DNA of 64,000 nt from JAVKSL01 sp039583695 (GTDB lineage: Bacteria; Actinomycetota; Acidimicrobiia; Acidimicrobiales; JAJPHD01): assembly GCA_039583695.1 (NCBI GenBank), contig JAVKSL010000009.1:1-64000 (forward strand), written 5' to 3'. Positions within the stretch are counted from its first letter, which is position 1; the number at the start of each line of letters is the position of its first letter. The notes below the pieces were generated by a model. That model worked only from the letters and a program-made list of their open reading frames with translations, was not told the origin of the DNA and searched no databases. Positions 46,460 to 54,909 of the stretch are shown here, in pieces. The position numbers and the translations under genes were made by a program.

Positions 46460-46828
46460 CAGCAGAAGTCTCTTGTAAGACGATGCCGTTGCCGTCTGGG
46501 TCGTCGAAGGTGACGAAACGTCCCCACGGCTGCTCCTGGATCCCTCCCTTGATGACTACCCCCTTGGCGGTGAGATCGGCCACATCGCTATCGAGGTCGT
46601 CGGTCTCGAGCACCGTGCCCTTCACCGAACCTGCGGGCATGGTGGGAAACCAGGTGACCAAGGTGATCGCCGTCTGAGCTCCCTTCGGGGCGACCTGTAC
46701 CCATCGGGCATCTGGTCCCATTGGGTTGTCCCGAGCAGGTCGAAGCCGAGCACGTCCACGTAGAAATCCCGGGCAAGATCCTGGTCGCGGACCGGAAGTG
46801 ACAGCAGCTGGATGTGAGTGATTGCCAT
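46452..46828 (-). pseudogene. VOC-family protein, frameshifted
   Basis: MAITHIQLLSLPVRDQDLAR then DFYVDVLGFDLL in one frame and NPMGPDARWVQVAPKGAQ, TAITLVTWFPTMPAG, VKGTVLETDDLDSDVADL, WGRFVTFDDPDGNGIVLQET in the next. Adding one base near 46733 makes a normal 125-residue glyoxalase/bleomycin-resistance-type protein. Start ATG 46828; the end overlaps arsR. If the lesion is real, the operon VOC-arsR-SRPBCC has lost both enzymes. Confidence 0.7.
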
Positions 46829-46844
46829 ACCTGTACAATAGGTA
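46828..46844. promoter_or_regulatory. TACCT-7-AGGTA palindrome at the VOC start
   Basis: TACCTgtacaatAGGTA covers the ATG of the VOC frame and the bases upstream. It is symmetrical, AT-richer than its surroundings, and fits an ArsR-family operator. Confidence 0.45.
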
Positions 46845-47013
46845 AGCAAGGTCTTACGTGTCAAGGGTACCTCCGTCATGCTCCAGGCCCCCGATCGCCT
46901 CGCGGCCTCGCTGTGCGGCACTGCGGGCGACGCCGACCTGCAGACAACTCGACAAACGCTCACGTGCCTCGCCACGATGCCCAACGACATTGCCTGACCC
47001 CAATGGCCCGTCC

Positions 47014-47292
47014 GTGACGGCTCAGCGGGTAGCCGCCTACCGACTGGGCTTCAGTCGTCTGGCCGTGCCCATCGACGACGGCGACCCCGATGCCGACGAC
47101 CGCTTGGCCGCCGACGCGGCGGACGGTGTCGTCGTCGATCATGGCAGCCGAATGGGTCGGCATCTGCAAGCGCGCTCCCGCTTCTTCGATCGCGTGACCG
47201 TCAACGCCCTTGAGGGCAATGTGACCCAGATCATCGTCGTCGGTGGCCGGTTACGACGGCCGCACCTTCCGCTACGGCGCGCCAGAGGTGTG
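47014..47292 (+). pseudogene. Fragment of an S-adenosylmethionine methyltransferase (TIGR00027-like)
   Basis: From GTG 47014 the frame reads TAQRVAAYRLGFSRLAVP, ADDRLAADAADGVVVDHGS, then FDRVTVNALEGNVTQIIVVG, the family N terminus up to the SAM motif. One base extra near 47245 shifts it; GYDGRTFRYGAPEV follows. After about 47292 no methyltransferase sequence remains. The ends suggest both a frameshift and truncation. Confidence 0.6.
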
Positions 47293-47423
47293 TTGTGGCG
47301 GCTCCGACGTCGCCGTGCCGCTTCAAGCTTCGGCCAACTGCGCTCTGCCCGGCGATCCAGAGCAGTGAAGGCCGCCACCTGGTTGCCGCCTCGGACTCAG
47401 CGAGCCAGCGCTCGCTGGCGCAG

Positions 47424-47451
47424 TTGACAGCTCTGTTGGTAAGTGTAGACT
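47424..47451 (+). promoter_or_regulatory. Promoter of the ArsR-SRPBCC-DinB-like operon
   Basis: TTGACA (47424-47429), 16-bp spacer, TAGACT (47446-47451). The start point expected 7 bp on (about 47458) is within two bases of the ATG at 47460, so the transcript is probably leaderless. GGTAAG (47439) and CTTACC (about 47466) are possible operator halves. Confidence 0.6.
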
Positions 47452-47459
47452 GACGGTCC

Positions 47460-47777
47460 ATGGTAGCTTACCGATCTTCGGCGTTGCTGGCGTTGGGTGA
47501 TCCCACCCGCCTGGCAATCTTGGAGCGGCTGGCGGACAGCCCGCTTGCAGTGGTCGATCTCACCAAGGATCTGCCGGTCAGCCGTCCAGCGGTGTCGCAG
47601 CACCTGCGTGTGCTCAAAGACGCCGGATTGGTCATCGACGAGGCCGTGGGCAACCGTCGCATCTACCGGATCGACCCCGACGGTCTGGCCGCCCTGCGAG
47701 ACCAGCTTGACCGATTCTGGGGCAAAGCCATGACCGCCTACAAGGCGACCGTCGAAGGATCCAGCGAGGAGAAATGA
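47460..47777 (+). CDS. ArsR-family regulator
   Basis: 105 residues. LALGDPTRLAILERLADSPL, DLTKDLPVSRPAVSQHLRVL and EAVGNRRIYRIDPDGLAAL make the winged helix. No Cys-based metal site is seen. First gene of a three-gene operon; the stop overlaps the next ATG (ATGA). It likely represses the operon and responds to an unknown ligand. Confidence 0.9.
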   Translation: MVAYRSSALLALGDPTRLAILERLADSPLAVVDLTKDLPVSRPAVSQHLRVLKDAGLVIDEAVGNRRIYRIDPDGLAALRDQLDRFWGKAMTAYKATVEGSSEEK

Positions 47778-48262
47778 TGAGCCAGCAACCATCTTCTACC
47801 AGTGTTCGCCATTCGGTTGTGGTCGACGCTCCGATCGACAGGGCGTTCAAGACCTTCATCGAGGACTTCGGCCGCTTCAAGCCGCCCGAGCACAACATGC
47901 TCGGGGTGGACATCGCCGAGACCGTCTTTGAGCCTCGCGTCGGCGGGTCCCTCTACGACCGTGGCGTCGATGGCAGCGAATGCCGTTGGGGTCGCGTCCT
48001 CGCTTACGAGCCTCCCCATCGAGTGGTCGTCAGCTGGGACATCAGCCCCTCCTGGCAGATCGAGACGGATCTCGATAACACGAGCGAGGTCGAGGTGCGT
48101 TTCGTTACCGAGGCGCCGGGGCAAACCCGGGTCGAGCTGGAGCATCGCAACCTGGAGCGACACGGCCAAGGCTGGGAGGGTGTCCGGGAGGGAGTGGACG
48201 GCGAGCAGGGCTGGCCCCTTTACCTTCGTCGCTACGCCGACCTGTTTATGGCCGAGGGTTGA
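47774..48262 (+). CDS. SRPBCC family protein (AHSA1-like START domain)
   Basis: 162 residues. SVRHSVVVDAPIDRAFKTF at the start, IAETVFEPRVGGSLYDRGVDG, RWGRVLAYEPPHRVVVSWDI and TRVELEHRNLERHG near the end give the whole helix-grip fold. Probably binds a hydrophobic ligand. Translationally coupled with the upstream ArsR and with the next gene (TGATG). Confidence 0.9.
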   Translation: MMSQQPSSTSVRHSVVVDAPIDRAFKTFIEDFGRFKPPEHNMLGVDIAETVFEPRVGGSLYDRGVDGSECRWGRVLAYEPPHRVVVSWDISPSWQIETDLDNTSEVEVRFVTEAPGQTRVELEHRNLERHGQGWEGVREGVDGEQGWPLYLRRYADLFMAEG

Positions 48263-48927
48263 TGCCGGCGACTTATACGCATCGGGCAGCTGGCAGCAAC
48301 GGCTCCGTAGACGCGATGGCAATGGCCCGCGAGGAACGGACCGAGATGGCCGACTTCCTGGCCTCGTTGCGATCAGAGCAGTGGGATCAGGAGAGCCTCT
48401 GCCGGGGGTGGCGTCTCCGAGACGTCGCGGCGCACGTCGTCAGTTACGAGGAGCACGGTTGGGTCGACCTGGCCACGCGGCTGGCGAAGGCTCGCCTTCG
48501 TCCGGGTCGAGTAAACGAGGTGGCGCTGGCCGAGTACGCGGCGCTTGAACCGCAGATGCTGGTGGCGTTCTTGCGCGAGCACCTCACGCCCCGTGGTGCT
48601 ACCGCGCGGTTCGGCGGCCGGGTTGGACTGGTCGATGCCCTCATCCACCATCAGGACATGCGCCGTCCGCTCGGCATGCCACGAAAGATCCCTCCCGAGC
48701 GGTTTGCGTGCGCGCTGCCGTTCGCGGTGACGGCTCCACCGCTGCGGGGGTTCTGGAACGCCCGCGGCGTCCGACTGGTGGCTACCGACCTCGACTGGAC
48801 GTGGGGAAGAGGACCCGAAGCCCGAGCTCCAGCCGAAGCGGTGCTCATGGTCCTCGCAGGGCGGCACGGCGTGGCTGATGAACTCACCGGTCCGGGAGCG
48901 TCGATCCTTCAGCAGCGGCTTGGGTGA
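48262..48927 (+). CDS. Maleylpyruvate isomerase N-terminal domain (DinB-like, mycothiol-type) protein
   Basis: About 221 residues. N-terminal four-helix bundle with LASLRSEQWDQESLCRGWRLRDVAAH (metal His) and YEEHGW; later GLVDALIHHQDMRRPLGMPR with the remaining His ligands. Such proteins form the mycothiol-dependent DinB-like group; many have unknown thiol-transfer functions. The C-terminal domain (VRLVATDLDWTWGRGPEA) is the usual extension. Third gene of the ArsR operon. Confidence 0.85.
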   Translation: MPATYTHRAAGSNGSVDAMAMAREERTEMADFLASLRSEQWDQESLCRGWRLRDVAAHVVSYEEHGWVDLATRLAKARLRPGRVNEVALAEYAALEPQMLVAFLREHLTPRGATARFGGRVGLVDALIHHQDMRRPLGMPRKIPPERFACALPFAVTAPPLRGFWNARGVRLVATDLDWTWGRGPEARAPAEAVLMVLAGRHGVADELTGPGASILQQRLG

Positions 48928-49229
48928 GCGGCGCCGACACTTATGTTGCGACTACGTCCTCCAGACAGGAGGAGCCCGGGCACGCGCGACCGAGGTGCGG
49001 ACCTGGTTAGTGACAGAGGTTCAGCAGGTTCAGAGGAAACGCACTGACGCGACACTATCGCCGACGGCCAACGGCGCCAGGATCCGGAACGGCGGCGTGC
49101 TACGATCGGGAGTGGCACCTGGAGGGCGCCACCGGGTCCGCGGGAAGGACTGAGTCCACCTCCGAATCACCCTCCTGTGGCCTCTTCCTCGGCCTGAGCA
49201 GCGGACCGCAGGCGCAGGAGGGAGACACC
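48928..49229. other. 302-bp gap with possible structured leader
   Basis: No gene is seen. Short hairpins such as GGACT-GA-GTCC (around 49146) lie upstream of a strong ribosome-binding site (AGGAGGGAG, 49216-49224). I could not match it to a known riboswitch. Confidence 0.3.
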
Positions 49230-49502
49230 ATGTCCACTTCGCTTCCCGAGCGCACCGATCTCGAACAGCTGCGCCGCCAGGCCAAGGAGCTGCGCGACGC
49301 CGCGGCGCGTCGCTCTCGGGCGTTCACCAGGCCGGTTACCGTTGCCAACGCCATGGCCGAGCGTCCTGCACCTTGTGGTTGGCCGGGAACGGCGGAAACA
49401 GCGGAAGCTTTCGTGATCGGCACTCGCCGCCTGGAGCTGGCGTCCGTGTCGGTCGCGGGCAACCCCAACGCCATTGCCGCCATCGTGAAAGCGAACCGGT
49501 AA
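49230..49502 (+). pseudogene. N-terminal piece of an ankyrin-type/Clp-N-like repeat protein
   Basis: 90 residues. The start MSTSLPERTDLEQLRRQAKE with LRDAA is characteristic of a family of actinobacterial ankyrin-repeat proteins, but the ankyrin repeats are absent and residues 27-90 are not recognisable. A perfect Shine-Dalgarno precedes it. Probably a truncated gene still being translated. Confidence 0.35.
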
Positions 49503-49568
49503 CAGCCAGCTCCGGCGAGCCGTGAAAGACATCCTGGTGTGCCCCAGCCGGATCGCCAGTCGGGTGCT

Positions 49569-49848
49569 GGCTGTGACACGCGCGCTGGCAGGTCGAGGAG
49601 CTGGCGGAGAGCGGCGTCTCTGACCTGGCCGGCGATGTGTCGCTCTACGGCGTCGACGAAGCCTGGCTGGGTGGCCGCGAAGGCCTTGCGCCCTCGGGGC
49701 TGAGGGCGGCGTAGACGGTCCGTCGGTGGCTCGGGTCGCGCTAAAGGGTGAGCAGGCCACGCTACTCCAGCCGGTCGACGGTCTTGGCCACCGCGCTCTT
49801 GGCGACACCGAGCGCCCCGGCGATCTCGACCATCCGCAGCTGGCGACC
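49569..49848 (-). pseudogene. Decayed partial duplicate of the marR gene at 44226
   Basis: Closely similar in nucleotide sequence to about 44245-44520: the blocks around GGTCGACGGTCTTGG, CTCTTGGCGACACCGAGCGC and GCGTAGACGGTCCGTCGG all recur. It contains a stop where the wing should be (CGCTAAAGG) and at least one indel, and lacks the N-terminal helix. It is not functional. Confidence 0.8.
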
Positions 49849-49918
49849 CGATCCGTCGCCCGCAAGGGATCGTCGACCGTACCCCGGCTAGATCTTTGTC
49901 GCCGGGCATGATTGCAAT

Positions 49919-50500
49919 GTGGACGCGGAGACGGTTGCGATCTACGAAGCCAACGCGGATCGTTGGGCCGCCCGGCGCGGAGTGGCAGGTGACGAGCTTG
50001 CCGCCGCGTTCCGATCGCGGGTGGGCGCCAGCTTGGTCCTCGACGCAGGCTGTGGCGCCGGTCGTTACCTCGGTCAGCTCGGCGCAGACGCGGTCGGCTT
50101 GGATGCCGCAGTTGCGATGCTCGGGCTGGCCCGCCGGAGCCAGACCCCGCTCGTCGGGGGCGACTTGGAGCGCCTGCCGTTTAGAACCGGCGTGTTCGCT
50201 GGTGTCTTCGCCCGTCACTCCTACCTGCACCTTCCGAAGGATCGGTTGGTCCCGGCGCTCGGGGAGGCCCGCAGAGTGCTTCGCCTAGGAGGCCTGATTC
50301 TGGTCTCGATGATCTCTGGTGGTAGCCAGGGGCGTCAGCTTCCCGGTGACGACTTCCCGGGTCGATGGTTCTCGCTGTGGGGCGAAGCGGAGCTGCTCGA
50401 CGCGATCAGCGCCGCCGGCTTCGACGCCGTCACTGCGGTTGTCTACGAGCGTGGGTGGGGGGACCCAGACATCGTCGTCACTGCCAGCTGGCCCCGGTGA
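49919..50500 (+). CDS. Class I SAM-dependent methyltransferase
   Basis: 193 residues. SAM motif I is SLVLDAGCGAGRYLGQLGAD, followed by AVGLDAAVAMLGLARR, GGDLERLPFRTGVFAGVFAR (motif II), EARRVLRLGGLILVSMISGG. The fold is complete; substrate unknown. GTG start at 49919. It stands alone between relics, so its origin may be recent transfer. Confidence 0.85.
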   Translation: MDAETVAIYEANADRWAARRGVAGDELAAAFRSRVGASLVLDAGCGAGRYLGQLGADAVGLDAAVAMLGLARRSQTPLVGGDLERLPFRTGVFAGVFARHSYLHLPKDRLVPALGEARRVLRLGGLILVSMISGGSQGRQLPGDDFPGRWFSLWGEAELLDAISAAGFDAVTAVVYERGWGDPDIVVTASWPR

Positions 50501-50697
50501 GGGTCGCCAAGGGTCGGGAATCGGACGTGGAACGCTGGGGACAGCCGTGGGGTTACCTACCCCGGTGCCTCGCCGCCGGAAACGATTCGGCCAGTATGAG
50601 GGTCGTCCCGGGTCTCGTTCGCTGAAGCCCAACCCCCTACGGCGGCCGCCCGCGGTCGAGGTGGGCGAACAACATGTTCGCACCGCAGGGGATCGGC

Positions 50698-50890
50698 CTA
50701 CCGGCGACCGATCTCCATGCCCCAGTGCTCGGCAATCAACCCAGCGGCGTCTAACCGCAGCGCTTCGACGGTCTGTCGCTCGACCGGCACGCCACTTCGG
50801 TCCCTGCCGCGCCAGGACAGCACCGCAACACCGAGATCATCCGTCCAGGCGGCCTCAGTTGCAACGCGCAGCGAGCTCGCCAAGGCTGCG
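50698..50890 (-). pseudogene. NTF2/SnoaL-like C-terminal remnant
   Basis: WTDDLGVAVLSWRGRDRSG and VPVERQTVEALRLDAAGLIA then EHWGMEI match the last 60 residues of NTF2-like (ketosteroid-isomerase fold) proteins. An in-frame TAG lies shortly upstream and nothing of the N terminus is seen. Confidence 0.4.
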
Positions 50891-51265
50891 CCGAGCGCCA
50901 GCCACTACGGCGGCGCACTCTTGCGGTCCGATGAGCTCTGAGCCTTCCGGCCGCTGGTGGTCCAGGTTGTCCACGCTAAAGATCGCGCAGGCCGCTCGAA
51001 CCTCGCCGCTCGAGAAGCATCGGCCATCCTCGATCGTAGGCGACAAGACAGGCGCAAGGTCAGTTGCGCGCAGGCGTAGCGAGTTCGGCGGGCGGGAACG
51101 TCCGGGCGCCAGGAAGCCCTGTCGTTCGCATCGGCGCGGCTCAGGTCGATCCTGCACGTCTCGGTGGTCGTCGCTTGCGGCGTCCTTACGCGGAACCTCC
51201 TGCGGACAAGCGGCAGCCGCCGGTCAGGCGAACATGTGCGCGTCCCGTAGCGGGATCGTCGGCGG

Positions 51266-51300
51266 GCCAACGATGGTAAGCGCTGGCTACCATCGTTGGC
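51266..51300. repeat. Perfect 13-bp inverted repeat, 9-nt loop
   Basis: GCCAACGATGGTA (51266-51278), loop AGCGCTGGC, TACCATCGTTGGC (51288-51300). No open gene covers it. The 18 bases upstream (GAACATGTGCGCGTCCCG) resemble those before the hairpin at 52899. It could be a terminator, a mobile-element end or a protein target. Confidence 0.9.
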
Positions 51301-51959
51301 GAGGATTCCACGTTCGCACACGTGCTGGTGGTGGTCGCTTTCGATCCTTGGCACCCAGAACGATCCTTCCGGTACGCCTTGGAGCAACGTCCCGGCCGGA
51401 GCCGCATGCATGCAGATCGACGGTGCGGCATGCGGGACGAGGGCGGCCGTCAGCACGGAACGGGAGCACCGAACGTCCACCTCACAAGGGAGGCCGGTGG
51501 TACAGAACGACAGGCTCGACCGGCGGCCGCCGCACGCTGCGACCGAAGCGGCGATCTGCACCCTCGATCTGCTGGGCCAGCCTGGCGCAGAACGCGCGTT
51601 CGCGCGATGCCGCCCCGCCGACATCCGTCCCCACAGCTCCTGGTGGGAGACCGTAGGCCATCGTGGCGCTGTTCGCCATCAGGTCGACCGACCCGGTCGG
51701 TAGCCGACTTGGACCTAGTTGGGCTGAAGGACAGGTATCAGAATGAACTTATTCGGGGGTCGGGTGGCCTGGAGAGTCGCGGTGCGGACGAAGCAGCTGA
51801 GTGAAGATGCCGCTGGATGAGTGCGTGACTATGACAGAGACTGCGGCTCGGCTCGGAATCCCCCGTGGCGGGCCGGGGGCGAGCCTGTGCGACCGGGGAG
51901 CCTGAACTACCGGCCAGCCGGGGCAACCTGGGCCTCGCCAGAGGCCAGAACTATTGGAG

Positions 51960-52160
51960 CTATTGGCCGAGATGGCCGCCAACTGCGGCGAGTGTTTCGC
52001 TCTGCTGTGCCCGGCGGGTGGCTGGTGGTGGTGACCAAGAAGATGCGCCGGGCCGGCCGGCTGGTCGATCTGGCCGGGATCACGAGCCGCCTTGGCGCGG
52101 GAGGCGGGCTGGGCCTACGTGCAGCGCGCGCCTTCGCCGGGACCATGCACGCCTACCGCA
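51960..52160 (+). pseudogene. Possible remnant of an N6-/N4-type DNA methyltransferase
   Basis: One frame gives VPGGWLVVVTKKMRRAGRLV and DLAGITSRLG, similar in my memory to the C-terminal GGxLVVVTKxxRRxGRLxDLAxxT segment of some site-specific DNA methyltransferases. A frame change then gives WAYVQRA. There is no catalytic motif. Low confidence. Confidence 0.25.
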
Positions 52161-52320
52161 GTGCCCGGCGAGCCCGCCAAAGCGTGATCAACCAGAGGAC
52201 GGCTATGCCGCCATCCATCCCGCACGACGCACGACGAACGGCCTACGGCGACGTGAAAGAGCCGGCGAGGCACTGGGTCATCACCGATAGACGATCCACT
52301 ACCGGACGGCCCGAAGGCAA

Positions 52321-52467
52321 TCAGGCCGACCGCTGGAACACGGATACGACCGTCGGTCGGCCCAGGTTGGCACGGCTCGCCTTGACTTGCTCAGGCAGCT
52401 CGTCGGGGGTCTCGTAGGTTTCGGCTGTTGCGCCCTCCTCGGCCAGCAGGTTGTCGATCTTGCTCAT
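52321..52467 (-). pseudogene. BrnA/CopG-like antitoxin, truncated
   Basis: 48 residues. MSKIDNLLAEEGATAETYET then PDELPEQVKASRANLGRPTV is the N-terminal part of a known antitoxin group; the following RHH domain (expected after RPTVVSV) is replaced by FQRSA-stop. ATG 52467 overlaps the stop of the gene above (ATGA). It could not bind DNA. Confidence 0.5.
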
Positions 52468-52769
52468 GCATCCTCCTCTCCGTAGAGGTGTCGGTCTCGT
52501 TGGTTCGCCCTCCATGCGTTGGCACCCCACCAGTCCCCGTCAGGCTGTTCTGCCAGCTCGGCGGCAGGGTCGACCAGGATCACGGTGAGCACCGTGCCGG
52601 CGGTGACCGAGTAGCCGATTGCTCTCACGGCGTGGCCGGATCAGCTGGCGGGGTCAGGCGTCAACCAGATGGCGTGCTCGTCGGCGACCGCCACGGCGGC
52701 CCATCCGGGCTCGACAGCGTGGCGCGTACTGATGCAACCGGCCCGCTTGCTCCAGTCGATTCGAAGCAC
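52464..52769 (-). pseudogene. Toxin-type partner (BrnT-like), nonsense mutation
   Basis: From GTG 52769 the frame gives LRIDWSKRAGCISTRHAVEP, AVADEHAIWLTPDPAS, then TGA (52643-52641) where CGA would be expected, and goes on SGHAVRAIGYSVTAGTVLTV, DWWGANAWRANQRDRHLYGE. Except for this stop the frame is whole, 101 codons, and ends overlapping the antitoxin start. Toxin-before-antitoxin order is typical for BrnTA-like pairs. I do not recognise the exact family. Confidence 0.55.
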
Positions 52770-52898
52770 GCCTACAGCTTACTACAAACACCTACGCTGG
52801 CTGTACGCAGCCCTATCCCCTTCCGGCGATGCATGAACTGCGCGTGCGTCAGTGTGCTACCCGACCAAGGGCGCCCGCCATCGTGACGAACACGTGTG

Positions 52899-52928
52899 CG
52901 TCCCGCTAACCGATGGGTCAGCGGGACG
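52899..52928. repeat. 9-bp inverted repeat, 12-nt loop
   Basis: CGTCCCGCT (52899-52907) and AGCGGGACG (52920-52928). It follows CGAACACGTGTG, related to the flank of the hairpin at 51266. Lies downstream of a VapC-like gene on the other strand and may end its transcript. Confidence 0.75.
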
Positions 52929-52956
52929 GCCCGCACCGGGAGCGAGTCCAGCTGGC

Positions 52957-53361
52957 TTATGGTTCCCGCCGAACTACGGGGAGCCCCGCGATCTTTGCGT
53001 CGAGGCGGTCAAAGCTGAGAAGGCCATCTAGGTGTCGTTGCTCCACCAACGCGACCAGGTAGGCATCGGGCCAGTCCATGTTCCGTTGCCCATAATGCTC
53101 CAACGTTCGACGCAGGAGCGCTTCGTTGTCGACGGCGACGGAGGCTAACGACAGGGTGGCTTCGACGAGGCGAGCCACCTCGTGCCTGGGCCGGGCATAG
53201 GGGCCCTGAAGGACATAGACGATCTCGGTCAAGGTGAGGTCGGTGAGCACCAGGCTGCGGGGCGGAGCCTCGGTTAGAGCCGAGGTGGCCCGGGCAGCCA
53301 TCTCGGGTGGCTGCCCGGTGAAGTGGCGGAGGACCACGTTCGCATCAAGGGCTTCGCGCAT
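52957..53361 (-). CDS. PIN-domain toxin, VapC-like
   Basis: 134 residues. EALDANVVLRHFTGQ gives the first catalytic Asp, TLTEIVYVL the Glu, and NMDWPDAYLVALVEQR with SFDRLDAKI the C-terminal acid cluster. Complete fold of normal length. ATG 53361 overlaps the antitoxin stop (TGATG). RNase toxin of the pair with the AbrB-type gene upstream. Confidence 0.9.
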   Translation of the reverse strand: MREALDANVVLRHFTGQPPEMAARATSALTEAPPRSLVLTDLTLTEIVYVLQGPYARPRHEVARLVEATLSLASVAVDNEALLRRTLEHYGQRNMDWPDAYLVALVEQRHLDGLLSFDRLDAKIAGLPVVRREP

Positions 53362-53633
53362 CACCCCGAGAGATTGTCGTGACGCTCCGCCTGTGCTGAC
53401 CACGCCGCTTCGCGAAGGTTCGGCCAGTCTGCGCCCGTCCACTCAGCGGGGATGGGCACCGAGCCAGCCAGGGCCACGAAGTCCGCCGCCTTGCGTAGCT
53501 GGGCGTGAGGAGTGCCACGCCCAGGGTCCACTTCGAAGATCACGTCGTCGCCCGGTTCGAGGTCCAAGGCTCGACGGACCGCTGCGGGGATCGTTACCTG
53601 GCCTTTGGCCGTGATCCTGCTTGCTACTTCCAT
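53361..53633 (-). CDS. AbrB/SpoVT-type antitoxin
   Basis: 90 residues. MEVASRITAKGQVTIPAAVR then RALDLEPGDDVIFEVD is the swapped-hairpin AbrB DNA-binding domain. The rest (AADFVALAGSVPIPAEWTGA) is the toxin-binding tail. Start taken at ATG 53633; ATG 53645 is in frame and would place the start inside the palindromic region. Upstream GTAAGG repeats are its likely operator. Confidence 0.88.
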   Translation of the reverse strand: MEVASRITAKGQVTIPAAVRRALDLEPGDDVIFEVDPGRGTPHAQLRKAADFVALAGSVPIPAEWTGADWPNLREAAWSAQAERHDNLSG

Positions 53634-53636
53634 GCT

Positions 53637-53677
53637 CCTTACCATAGTGCCTAGTAAGGCTCTACCGTATCGTAAGG
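53637..53677. promoter_or_regulatory. GTAAGG repeats before the VapBC pair (candidate operator)
   Basis: CCTTAC (53637-53642) and GTAAGG (53654-53659) form an inverted repeat; a third GTAAGG is at 53672-53677, 18 bp on. AT-richer than its surroundings. A multi-site operator is typical for AbrB-type antitoxins. Confidence 0.55.
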
Positions 53678-53733
53678 AGATGTCGGCCAGCTTCCCAGTG
53701 GAGGGTCGACGAGTGAGACAGGCGCCGGAGCGA

Positions 53734-54270
53734 TCAGTCGGTCGACAGCGAGGGCCATCGCTGCTGGGCCCAATCGAGCCACGCTCGCCCTGAGCGACAC
53801 CCTGGTGGGTCGTCGCAGTCGGTGCCAGCCATCTCTTCCACGTCAGGGACCTCGAACTGGTTCCTCCACCGGTCGAGATCCGAAGCGGTCATGGGGAAGG
53901 TCTCTTGAGGCGCCTGCCGCCAGCGTTGTTCGATGCGGGCCAGCTGGGTCGTCCGATCCACCGGTATGTAGACCAGCTGAAAGCAGCCATGCTCCTGCTC
54001 GACCAGCCAACGCAGCGCCGACCGCTCATCCCTGGCCCAGCAGCCGAAGTCCAACACGACGTTCGTGCCCAACCGGAGCAGCTGCAACGCGAGGGTGATG
54101 AGGCGTCCCTCCAGCACGTCGCGCTTGCCACCGGCCTCGGACTCGCCGAACAACGGGATCATCCACTCGTCCGGGGTGAGCCGCAGCGCGGCATGTTCGT
54201 CCGCCAATCGCTTGGCCACCATCGTCTTGCCGGCGCCGGGCAGGCCGACGACCAAGTAGAGGCTGGCCAC
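53734..54270 (-). CDS. AAA/P-loop kinase-like ATPase
   Basis: 178 residues. Walker A LYLVVGLPGAGKTMVAKRLA at the N terminus; NVVLDFGCWARDERSALRWL and VYIPVDRTTQLARIEQRW are conserved blocks of a small-molecule kinase group (zeta-toxin and chloramphenicol-phosphotransferase relatives). GTG 54270 places the P-loop near residue 10; longer frames upstream add unrelated sequence. Substrate not known. Confidence 0.85.
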   Translation of the reverse strand: MASLYLVVGLPGAGKTMVAKRLADEHAALRLTPDEWMIPLFGESEAGGKRDVLEGRLITLALQLLRLGTNVVLDFGCWARDERSALRWLVEQEHGCFQLVYIPVDRTTQLARIEQRWRQAPQETFPMTASDLDRWRNQFEVPDVEEMAGTDCDDPPGCRSGRAWLDWAQQRWPSLSTD

Positions 54271-54342
54271 AACCTCATCCTGCCACCACCAACCTGGCCT
54301 GTGCTGCCGTCGGAGGCGCGCTCGTTGGGGCATGGCCTTCAA

Positions 54343-54909
54343 GGAGCGGCCTTGTGTCCATCTTGCTCTCGGAGGATCTGATCGAACTCGGATCGCTCGA
54401 CCGCTGCCCGCAGCATGTCACTTGCAGACCTGCTTCGCGATGCCCGCCAGCGCCGCAGAGACAGGCCCCGACTCCGGCGAGCTGAAGTCGGTACGCATTG
54501 ACACCACCGGTTACCGCCCGGCGCGTGGGCTCTACCGCTGGCCATGGAGCTGGTCGGCCGTGTGGACAAGTCCTTACGGCGGTCGCGCCTGCCATAAGAC
54601 CCTCACCCGGACGGCAGTCGGCCAGTACGGCATCGGCGGTTGTGGCATGAGCATCATCAGCGGCATATGACATACGTCCGATGGGGTGAGCTTGCCGCTT
54701 TAGGGCTTCGGTGAGCTATTAGCTGCCGGTCCCGCCATGCGCCTACTCGCCTCCAAACACTGACGCTGGTTCCAAACCCCCGGGCGTCAGGCGTACTGCG
54801 CCCCGAAAGCCGTGCGAATCAGCCAAAAAGCGCTGCCGGTCTTCTCCGCTGGACTGCAGCCGCTGGCCGGTGATGCTCACCGTCCTGCAGTGACCGCTGA
54901 CCGCGCCCT
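54343..54909. other. 567 bp without a recognised gene
   Basis: No frame has family features. A minus-strand tail (VERSEFDQILREQDGHKAAP, near 54342-54405) looks protein-like but has no start or context. Nothing else seen. Confidence 0.4.

Larger units (their letters stand above)
50891..52320. other. 1.4-kb stretch without an intact gene
   Basis: All six frames are only short and unconvincing. It includes a strong inverted repeat (51266-51300) and one methylase-like piece (about 51960-52160). Composition matches a decayed accessory segment. Confidence 0.5.

Noticed and set aside
49100..49229. Structured-looking leader considered as a known riboswitch
   Set aside because: No class-defining core recognised; downstream gene is a truncated fragment.
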